A DNA stretch of 64,000 nucleotides, from the NCBI RefSeq assembly GCF_014280875.1, contig NZ_JACLAL010000009.1, positions 172,621 through 236,620 of the forward strand, in the 5' to 3' direction. Source of the stretch: Paenirhizobium daejeonense (lineage in GTDB: Bacteria; Pseudomonadota; Alphaproteobacteria; Rhizobiales; Rhizobiaceae). Both the position numbers and the translations under genes were made by a program. The notes beneath the pieces were generated by a model, which saw only the letters and a list, made by a program, of their open reading frames with translations, searched no databases and was not told the DNA's origin. This document shows, piece after piece, positions 58,006-64,000 of the stretch (position 1 is its first letter; each line of letters starts with the position of its first letter).

Positions 58006-58073
58006 GGTGGGCTCACATGAGGAGACAGGCGGATGTCATCACCACGGCGATGGCCGCGACGACAGGCCGGGAT

Positions 58074-58103
58074 GCTTGCCCCCGCAAACAGACGGAGGCA
58101 AGC
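58074..58103 (-). promoter_or_regulatory. Hairpin between oppA and oppB
   Basis: GCTTGCC (58074-58080) and GGCAAGC (58097-58103) form a 7-bp stem just after the oppA stop on the minus strand. It is weaker than the other binding-protein hairpins, but the position is the same. Confidence 0.45.
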
Positions 58104-58116
58104 CCTTCGCTTTTTG

Positions 58117-59715
58117 TTATTTCAGCGTCAGGAAGCGCGAGGGATGGATATCCATCACGTTTTCCTGCCAGCCGCCGACCTTCGCCGAAACGAGGTTGTG
58201 ATAGCTGTAATACATCAGCGGCATGACGCAGAGATCGCGTGCGACGCCGATTTCCTCGGCATCAGACAAGAGCTTCAGGCGTTCGGCAGGTTCGGCGGCA
58301 GCCGCCTTGGAAAGCAGGCCATCATACTCCGCATTGGAATACTGCGTGTAGTTGTTGCCGGTGCCGGTCTTGCAAAGGGCCAGGAAGTTTTCCGGGTCGA
58401 CGTAGTCGGCATACCATGCGGCGCGCGCCACATCGTAATTGCCCTTGGCCTCGAGCAGGCCGTAATGCGACTTGGTGTCGGCATTGACCAGCGAAACCTC
58501 GATCCCGAACGGACGCAGCATTTCCTGAATGGCAACCGCGGTATTCGAATTGTTGTCCGAGGTGTTGAACCGGATTTCCATCTTCAGCGGCGAGGAGGGG
58601 CCATAACCCAGTTCGGTCAGGATCTTTTCGGCTTCGTCCTCCCGGTCGATCTGGGCCTTTTCGGCATATTCCGGGGCGCGAGCCGTGTAGCCCTCGATGC
58701 CCGGCGGCACGAAGGAGTAGGCGGGCAGCATCGTGTCCTGCCAGACCTTCTTGGTGAGGAAGTCGCGGTCGATCAGCATCGAGATCGCCTGTCGCAGGCG
58801 CGGATTGTCCCACGGAGCCTTGTCGGTCTTGAAGCCGTAGTAATAGGTGCCGAGGATCGGCCCGACGCGCACTTCGTCACCAAACTTCGCCTTCAAGTCA
58901 GCGGTCTGTTCGGTGGGGAAGTCACGGTTGACGTCGAGTTCACCCGCTTCGAAACGCTTCACGGCCGCGGCGTTATCGGCCGTCGGATAGTAGTTCACCT
59001 TGTCGATGGCCACATTGGCAGCGTCATAGAACTCCGGGTTCTTTTCGAGCGTGATGTGGTCGTTCGGCACGAACCCGGCAAGCTTGTAGGCACCGTTTGA
59101 AACGAGATTGCCGGGCTTGGTGAAATCGGTGCCGAAGGCTTCGACATTCTCGCGCTTGACCGGATAGGTCGACTGGTGGCTCAGCATGTCGAGGAAATAG
59201 GGCGTGGCCGCATTCAGCGTCACGACCAGCGTCAGCTTGTCCTTGGCCGAAATACCGAGTTCCTCGGGCTTCTTCTTGCCGGCGGTAATGTCTTCCGCGT
59301 TGACCACGGGAGCGAGCATATAGGCATATTCGGCAGCCGTTTCAGGCGTGACCACACGACGCCAGGAATAGACGAAGTCCTCGGCCGTCACCGGGCTGCC
59401 ATCGGACCAGCGGCCGTCCGCACGCATATGAAAGGTGTAGGTCTTGCCGTCTTCCGAGACTTCCCAGCTTTCCGCAGCGCCAGGAATGGTGCGAGCAGCG
59501 GCATCATGGGCGGTCAGTCCGAGAAACAGATCCCGCATGAGATTGCCTTCGGCCATCGTCGAGGTGCGATGCGGGTCCATGGATTCCGGGTCGTCGACAT
59601 TGCCGCGATCGAGAACGGTTTCGGCGAGCGCGGCCGGCGCGAATGCTACCGGCAGCAAGGCCAGCGCCGAACCGAGAAGCAGCGATCGCAACGAGAATTT
59701 ATGATGTGATGTCAT
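58117..59715 (-). CDS. oppA: Oligopeptide ABC importer periplasmic binding protein (OppA-like)
   Basis: A 532-residue receptor with a signal peptide (LRSLLLGSALALLPVAFAPAALAE). The mature N-terminus ETVLDRGNVDDPESMDPHRTSTMAEGNLMRDLFLGLTAHDAAA and GRWSDGSPVTAEDFVYSWRRVVTPETAAEYAYMLAPVVNAEDI are close to OppA/MppA. The start at 59715 has AGAGGGA upstream; the frame extends to 59880 without a plausible signal. It is preceded by peptidase genes in the same operon and would supply imported peptides. Confidence 0.92.
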   Translation of the reverse strand: MTSHHKFSLRSLLLGSALALLPVAFAPAALAETVLDRGNVDDPESMDPHRTSTMAEGNLMRDLFLGLTAHDAAARTIPGAAESWEVSEDGKTYTFHMRADGRWSDGSPVTAEDFVYSWRRVVTPETAAEYAYMLAPVVNAEDITAGKKKPEELGISAKDKLTLVVTLNAATPYFLDMLSHQSTYPVKRENVEAFGTDFTKPGNLVSNGAYKLAGFVPNDHITLEKNPEFYDAANVAIDKVNYYPTADNAAAVKRFEAGELDVNRDFPTEQTADLKAKFGDEVRVGPILGTYYYGFKTDKAPWDNPRLRQAISMLIDRDFLTKKVWQDTMLPAYSFVPPGIEGYTARAPEYAEKAQIDREDEAEKILTELGYGPSSPLKMEIRFNTSDNNSNTAVAIQEMLRPFGIEVSLVNADTKSHYGLLEAKGNYDVARAAWYADYVDPENFLALCKTGTGNNYTQYSNAEYDGLLSKAAAAEPAERLKLLSDAEEIGVARDLCVMPLMYYSYHNLVSAKVGGWQENVMDIHPSRFLTLK

Positions 59716-59775
59716 GCAGGATCCCTCTTTGTTAGTGATATTTGTGGCTGATCTTTCCGGATCGGCAGGGGAGGC

Positions 59776-59796
59776 AGCGCCGGTATTGCCGGCGCT
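59776..59796 (-). promoter_or_regulatory. Hairpin in the leader of oppA
   Basis: AGCGCCGG (59776-59783) and CCGGCGCT (59789-59796) form a perfect 8-bp stem, 80 bases after the peptidase stop and 60 before oppA on the minus strand. It could be an intercistronic processing element or terminator with an oppA promoter downstream. Confidence 0.45.
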
Positions 59797-59876
59797 CGGC
59801 AGACGGCCCAGCAGTCCGGGAGAACTGCAGTAACCGCAAGGGCGGGTCGTCGCTTCGGTTTTCCAGCGACGTGTGT

Positions 59877-60845
59877 TCATGAAGCGAAGCGGTCGGTTGC
59901 GCGAACCATGGCATCGGCGATGCCCGGTTCCACGCCAGAATGGCCAGCATCGGGAACGATGGTGAAGGTGGCGTCCGGCCAGCGTTTGGCCAGATCGTGG
60001 GCGGTCTGCATCGGCGTCACCAGATCATAGCGGCCCTGGATGATCTCACCCGGCAGTCCCTCCAGCCCCGACGCCTGATCGAGCAGCCATCCGTCGTGGA
60101 CAAAGAAACCGCCATTAACGAAATAGTGGCATTCGAGCCGGGCAAGCGCGACGGCGGTTTCCTCCTCGGCGAAGGATGCCTCGCGCTCGGGGTCCGGTAT
60201 CAGGCTTAGTGCCGCGCCCTCCCAGGCGCTCCAAGCCTTGGCAGCCTCCAATTGGCCCGCCGCATCTCCGCCCGTTAGCCTCTGGTAATAGGCGGCGAGC
60301 AGGTCGTCGCGCTCAGTTTCAGGGATTGGTGCCAGATACCGGTCGAAGGCATCGGGATAGAGAAAGCTCGCGCCGGATTGATAGAACCAGCGCACTTCCG
60401 CCGTGCGTACCGCGAAGATGCCCCGCACGATCAGTTCGGTCACGCGTAGCCGATGAGTGATGGCGTAGGCAAGCGCCAGCGTCGAGCCCCACGATCCCCC
60501 GACGACCTGCCAGCGCTCGATGCCGAGATGCTGTCTCAGCGTCTCGATGTCGGCCACGAGGTCCCAGGTGGTATTGTCGGCCAGTTCGGCATAGGGCGTG
60601 GATTGGCCACAACCACGCTGATCGAAGAGAATGATGCGATAGCGCTCAGGGTCATGGCCACGTCGCAGGAACGGAGATATGCCGCCTCCGGGGCCTCCAT
60701 GCAGCACGAGTGCCGGTTTTCCGTCAGGGTTGCCGCATTGCTCATAATAGATACGGTGCAACGGGCTGACCTGCAGAAAACCGGAGTCGAAAGGCTCGAT
60801 GACAGGGTACAGGCCGCGGCGCGTCGTATCGACGGTTTCCGTCAT
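59877..60845 (-). CDS. pip: Proline iminopeptidase (alpha/beta hydrolase)
   Basis: A 322-residue cytoplasmic peptidase releasing N-terminal proline. It has the oxyanion HGGPGGG segment (LVLHGGPGGGISPFLRR), FDQRGCGQS, the nucleophile elbow GGSWGSTLALAYA, the acid in IQGRYDLVTP and the histidine in PDAGHSGVEPG, with the order and length of the S33 Pip family. The start overlaps the serine hydrolase stop by 4 bases. Together with the Opp importer downstream it suggests use of proline-containing peptides. Confidence 0.92.
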   Translation of the reverse strand: MTETVDTTRRGLYPVIEPFDSGFLQVSPLHRIYYEQCGNPDGKPALVLHGGPGGGISPFLRRGHDPERYRIILFDQRGCGQSTPYAELADNTTWDLVADIETLRQHLGIERWQVVGGSWGSTLALAYAITHRLRVTELIVRGIFAVRTAEVRWFYQSGASFLYPDAFDRYLAPIPETERDDLLAAYYQRLTGGDAAGQLEAAKAWSAWEGAALSLIPDPEREASFAEEETAVALARLECHYFVNGGFFVHDGWLLDQASGLEGLPGEIIQGRYDLVTPMQTAHDLAKRWPDATFTIVPDAGHSGVEPGIADAMVRATDRFAS

Positions 60846-61774
60846 GCGGCAACCTCCGCCTCGGCCAGATGTTCGGCCAGAATGCAGCCGATATCGTGGA
60901 AGGCCTGGGGGTGATCAACGCTCAGTTCCTTACCCTGCGTCATTACTACTGCGATCACCGCCGGACCCTCATCGGGCTGGTAGCGGATCATGTCATGCTT
61001 GAAATAGGAGGCGTGGGGATCGCCGGTCCAGGTGTTGTGGCCGGCCTTGCTCCAGTAAGGCAGGTGGGTCGGCAGACCACCCCCGAGGAACTCGACGACC
61101 TGATAGCCGGAATTGGTCGCCTCCGGGCCAGCCAGATCGCGACGCAACTCCTGCTGGGCGCGGACACGTGAGGCGCCGGAAAGCGGTAGGCTGCCTTCGA
61201 ACAGCTCCCACATCAGGCGCGCGGCCGAAAGCGGCGTGAGAGCATTGAGATAGGAGCGGTCGCGCCCCGCATATTGCGCCTCGCGTCCGTAACGCGTGTC
61301 GTCCATCAGCTTCTGGGTAATGTTGCAGCCGGCGAATTCGCTCCATCCGAGGTTCAGGAAATAGCGGTTCAGCACCTCCCTGCGCTCACGCCATTCGACG
61401 AATTCGGTGTCGGATAGCAGCGTGTCGCCGGTCGTACCGGTAATCAGGTCGATGACGTAGTTGGTCGCGGTGTTCGAGGACCACAGGATCATGTCGCGCA
61501 TGGCGCGGTCTAGATCTTCATGCGGCGTTAGAACGCCCTGATCCAGCAGGTCCAGCGCGTGCACCAGATGGAACGCCTTCACGAGGCTGCACGGATAGCA
61601 AACCCAGTCTCCGCGCCAGGAATATCCGACGGGGCGGCCGTTTTCCGGCGTGACGATCACGAGACCCAGCCGTTCCTCGCGCAATCCACGGGAGGAGAGC
61701 TGCTCCAGCAGCTTTGCAACAAGCCTGTCTCCGCGCTGCTGCCATTCCGGGGTCTGGGTGAAGAACATGGGCAT
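60842..61774 (-). CDS. Serine hydrolase of the class A beta-lactamase fold
   Basis: A 310-residue protein. SLVK (Ser63, Lys66) is the SxxK catalytic pair, SSN (residues 99-101) is the SxN motif and SKAGHN near residue 245 replaces KTG. No export signal is seen at the N-terminus (MPMFFTQTPEWQQRGDRLV), so it is probably cytoplasmic and may hydrolyse an imported peptide or beta-lactam-like bond instead of acting as a resistance enzyme. It is the first gene of the peptide operon, divergent from a LysR gene. Confidence 0.75.
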   Translation of the reverse strand: MPMFFTQTPEWQQRGDRLVAKLLEQLSSRGLREERLGLVIVTPENGRPVGYSWRGDWVCYPCSLVKAFHLVHALDLLDQGVLTPHEDLDRAMRDMILWSSNTATNYVIDLITGTTGDTLLSDTEFVEWRERREVLNRYFLNLGWSEFAGCNITQKLMDDTRYGREAQYAGRDRSYLNALTPLSAARLMWELFEGSLPLSGASRVRAQQELRRDLAGPEATNSGYQVVEFLGGGLPTHLPYWSKAGHNTWTGDPHASYFKHDMIRYQPDEGPAVIAVVMTQGKELSVDHPQAFHDIGCILAEHLAEAEVAA

Positions 61775-61904
61775 TTCCTTGTCTGCATTCTCATTTCGCC
61801 ATCGGCGTCTGAGGACAAAGCTAGCCCCGCATCGGAGATTGTGTAAAATAATTAAAAAGGCATCTTCTATTACTCAGCTGATAGTCCCTGCGAAAAGGAT
61901 CCTC

Positions 61905-62810
61905 ATGAATCTCCGGGAACTTGAGCTCTTCGGCACGCTGATGCGGGTCGGGACCACGATCGAGACGGCAGCGGTCCTTGGAATCTCGCAGCCAAGCGTC
62001 AGCGCTCAGATCAAACGTATCGAGGCCCGCCTGCGGCTCACCCTTTTCCAGCGCGTCGGCAACCGGCTGGAGCCGACCGCCGAGGCCCATTCCCTGTTCG
62101 CGCAGGCTGCACCGATCTTCACCACCCAGGCGGAAATTCGGTCCCGCATCGAGGGGCTGGCGAGCGCTGCCCGCGCGCCGGTGACGATCTCCGCCACGCC
62201 GGCAATCGTCGAAGGCTTCCTTGCCGAGCGGCTGGCGACAGCCGGCTATGACAATTGGCGAAAACATCTCCGCCTGTGGGTGACGGAGCCTGAGGCGGAC
62301 GTGAGAAGTGGCCGGGCCGATATCGGCCTGCAGATGGCGGTGCCAGCCAAGGCCGACTTTCATGCGGAAACGCTGATGGACGTGGCGCTCGGCGCGGTGA
62401 TGCGCCCGGATCATCCGCTGGCATCGAAGGATCGGCTGAGCGTCACGGATATCGCCGCCGAACCGCTGGTTTCCTATGATCCGGCATGGTCGCCCATGGG
62501 CGCAGTCATCCAGCAGGCGTTTAGGGCCAAGGGCCTGAAATACAATCTGTCCTGCGAAGCGCCGTTCTGCTCGACTGTCTGCCATCTGGTGGAAGCGTGC
62601 GGCGGGGTGGGTGTCATCGATGCACTGACTGCCGGCCGGCTGACGAGCCCCGCCCTCGTCTGGAAACCGCTCGGGAATGTCCCGACTGTTCCGCTGATCG
62701 TTTTCCACCGCCGCAAGGAGCCCCTGCGCAGCGCAGTCCTCTCGCTGCTGACCCTTCTGAAGACACCCCCGGCAAGCAAAGGTAAGGGAGAGAGCGCTCA
62801 ATCGGAATAG
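61905..62810 (+). CDS. LysR-family transcriptional regulator
   Basis: A 301-residue regulator. The helix-turn-helix is MNLRELELFGTLMRVGTTIETAAVLGISQPSVSAQIKRIEARLRLTLFQRVGNRLEPTAEA in pieces; the rest is the periplasmic-binding-like effector domain (DVALGAVMRPDHPLASKDRLSV). AAGGAT precedes the ATG at 61905. It is divergent from the peptide-uptake operon with 130 bases between starts, so it probably regulates it. Its 3' end overlaps the next LysR gene by 13 bases in the opposite direction. Confidence 0.88.
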   Translation: MNLRELELFGTLMRVGTTIETAAVLGISQPSVSAQIKRIEARLRLTLFQRVGNRLEPTAEAHSLFAQAAPIFTTQAEIRSRIEGLASAARAPVTISATPAIVEGFLAERLATAGYDNWRKHLRLWVTEPEADVRSGRADIGLQMAVPAKADFHAETLMDVALGAVMRPDHPLASKDRLSVTDIAAEPLVSYDPAWSPMGAVIQQAFRAKGLKYNLSCEAPFCSTVCHLVEACGGVGVIDALTAGRLTSPALVWKPLGNVPTVPLIVFHRRKEPLRSAVLSLLTLLKTPPASKGKGESAQSE

Positions 62811-63691
62811 GCGCTGCAGGCCTGTTTCAGATAGCGAATGAAACTCGCGCTGTGGCGTGAAAGCACCCTGAGGTCGCTGTGAAGCACGACCGTGTTCAGT
62901 CCGATGGCCGGCTTCATTCGCAATATCTCGACAGCGCGGTCTTTGAACGAGGAAGCGGTGTAGGCATCGACAATCGTCGCGCCACACCCCTTTTCCGCAA
63001 GCTTGCAGGCGATGGAATGGGTCTGCACCTGGATCGCGGGAGCAGCAGCCATGCCGGCCGACCGCATTTCCCGATCGATCAACCGGCCGACGGGATCGCT
63101 GTCCATCAGACCGATCAAACGTTGCGGATCGATTTCAGCGAGTCGGATCTCCTTCCTCTGCGCGTTCCGGTCACCTGCAGGTCCGACATACAGCAGATTG
63201 GAGTGCCCGAGCTTTTCCGCCCGGATACCGACATGCGGCTCGGGATCGAAGGTAACGGCAATGTCGAGATCCTGCGCCATGAGACTCTGGATGAGCTGCG
63301 CCGTATGCTGGGTGCGAACTTCGTAGGAAATTTCGGGATGCGCCTTCTGGAAGCGCTGTATGGCATCTGGCACAACGCTCATTCCGAGGCTCGGAATGCA
63401 GCCGACCCGGATCCGGCCCTGTCCATGAGGTGCAAGGTTCTGGCCGAGTCGGCGCAAATGCCCCAACTGGTCGAAGACCTTGGCAATTTCCGGCGCCATC
63501 ATCTCGGCCTCGCGGGTGGGAACAAGCCGTCCCTTGATGCGCTCGAAAAGCCGGAACCCGAGTTGCTGCTCCGCATGCTTGATCAGCTTGCTGACGGCGG
63601 GCTGGCTGATGCCCAGAAGCCCTGCGGCACGGGTGATTGCACCCGTCTGGAAGACGGCATGGCAGGCTTCGATGTGACGCAGTTGAAGCAC
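62798..63691 (-). CDS. LysR-family transcriptional regulator
   Basis: A 297-residue regulator: LRHIEACHAVFQTGAITRAAGLLGISQPAVSKLIKHAEQQLGFRLFERIKGRLVPTREA is the DNA-binding domain, followed by an effector domain (GRIRVGCIPSLGMSVVPDAIQRFQKAHPEISYEVRTQHT). It is divergent from the dadA-like gene and probably controls it, perhaps in response to an amino acid, since similar LysR regulators (for example of octopine or D-amino-acid genes) do so. Confidence 0.87.
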   Translation of the reverse strand: MLQLRHIEACHAVFQTGAITRAAGLLGISQPAVSKLIKHAEQQLGFRLFERIKGRLVPTREAEMMAPEIAKVFDQLGHLRRLGQNLAPHGQGRIRVGCIPSLGMSVVPDAIQRFQKAHPEISYEVRTQHTAQLIQSLMAQDLDIAVTFDPEPHVGIRAEKLGHSNLLYVGPAGDRNAQRKEIRLAEIDPQRLIGLMDSDPVGRLIDREMRSAGMAAAPAIQVQTHSIACKLAEKGCGATIVDAYTASSFKDRAVEILRMKPAIGLNTVVLHSDLRVLSRHSASFIRYLKQACSAYSD

Positions 63692-63715
63692 GGCGGCTCG
63701 CGATCAGCTCATAAC

Positions 63716-63737
63716 TTTCGTTTATATATATACGAAA
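63716..63737. promoter_or_regulatory. AT-rich palindrome in the LysR/dadA intergenic region
   Basis: TTTCGT (63716-63721) and ACGAAA (63732-63737) are perfect arms around a TTATATATAT core. It lies 25 bases upstream of the LysR start and about 66 before the dadA start and probably contains overlapping promoters or an operator. Confidence 0.5.
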
Positions 63738-63802
63738 CAAAGGAAATTGCTCAAGCCATGGCTTCTGGCCATAGTCCCGCCATTGGGCAAGGGATTTTCA
63801 CT

Positions 63803-64000
63803 ATGAAGATTTGCATTCTGGGCGCTGGCGTCGTCGGGCTGACCACCGCCTATTTTCTGGCGCGTAACGGACACGAAGTCACGATCGTCGACCGAAACGG
63901 ACTGCCGGCGCAGGAAACCAGTTTCGCCAATGGCGGTCAGCTCAGCTATTCCTACGTCGCGCCGCTTGCCGCACCCTCCATCTTTCCAAGCCTTTCGAAA
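63803..64000 (+). CDS. D-amino-acid dehydrogenase-like flavoprotein, 5' part
   Basis: The ATG at 63803 opens a frame to the window edge (66 codons). MKICILGAGVVGLTTAYFLARNGHEVTIVDR is the DadA FAD motif, followed by ETSFANGGQLSYSYVAPLAAPS, the segment typical of DadA proteins. GGGATTT precedes it. The substrate is a D-amino acid by family. It was truncated by the window and so has no stop. Confidence 0.85.
   Translation, partial: MKICILGAGVVGLTTAYFLARNGHEVTIVDRNGLPAQETSFANGGQLSYSYVAPLAAPSIFPSLSK

Noticed and set aside
58033..59100. A 355-codon plus-strand frame over oppA
   Set aside because: Antisense to oppA, whose product matches the OppA family throughout.
60842..61774. Annotating the serine hydrolase as an antibiotic-resistance beta-lactamase
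   Set aside because: No export signal, KTG replaced by KAG, and it is locked into a peptide-uptake operon; a metabolic hydrolase is more likely.
1..64000. CRISPR arrays, tRNA or rRNA genes, phage genes
   Set aside because: No regularly spaced repeats, cloverleaf sequences, rRNA segments or phage structural genes were recognised on either strand.

Overview
The window looks like part of a large secondary replicon (megaplasmid or chromid) of a Rhizobiaceae bacterium (Rhizobium/Agrobacterium/Ensifer group). The evidence is a complete repABC cassette (48627-52251, minus strand) with its antisense ctRNA, the Rhizobium-type rhamnose genes rhaD and rhaI at the left edge, two RIME-like palindromic repeats, and high-GC catabolic operons built around ABC importers. 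No rRNA, tRNA, CRISPR array or intact insertion sequence was seen.

Layout. (1) 1-2321: end of a rhamnose operon (rhaD partial, rhaI). (2) 2578-12622: a plus-strand peptide/nickel-type ABC importer whose two ATPase domains are fused, interleaved with a MarR regulator, an SDR dehydrogenase, two FAD-dependent amine/amino-acid oxidase-like proteins and a small cupin. This is an import-and-oxidise operon of unknown substrate. Two dyads of identical geometry mark its two promoter regions. (3) 22104-12769, minus strand: a GlpD-like flavin dehydrogenase, an FGGY kinase, a sugar-type ABC importer, a class I aldolase-like protein and a SorC-type regulator. This reads as a polyol pathway of the form import, phosphorylate, oxidise, cleave. 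(4) 22380-37405: a decayed ornithine cyclodeaminase gene, three aldehyde dehydrogenases, a saccharopine-dehydrogenase-like protein, two cupins, a spermidine/putrescine-type importer, a GntR-type regulator with two apparent winged helices, and two paralogous GT1-type glycosyltransferases, one in each divergent arm. This is the least explained and most interesting module.

(5) 37850-45050: a MarR/DUF1330 divergent pair and an AcrAB-type RND efflux operon with its TetR regulator. Two near-identical operator palindromes lie 7 kb apart, and a possible porin 3' fragment abuts the RND gene. (6) 45049-52251: the plasmid maintenance block: ScpB, DUF1403, a hairpin-dense non-coding stretch, a tyrosine recombinase, and repC/repB/repA with origin, ctRNA and parS-like sites. 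(7) 52828-54307: a cupin and a zinc alcohol dehydrogenase. (8) 61774-54365, minus strand: a serine hydrolase of the class A beta-lactamase fold, a proline iminopeptidase and an Opp oligopeptide importer with fused OppD-OppF, with a divergent LysR gene. (9) 62798-64000: a second LysR gene divergent from a partial dadA-like gene across an AT-rich palindrome.

A recurring design feature is that all four substrate-binding-protein genes of the ABC operons are followed directly by a GC-rich hairpin before the next cistron, which would favour excess binding-protein mRNA. Start codons were chosen by ribosome binding site and family N-terminus, so many are shorter than the maximal open frame. All functional names are from reading translated motifs by eye; no database search was possible.
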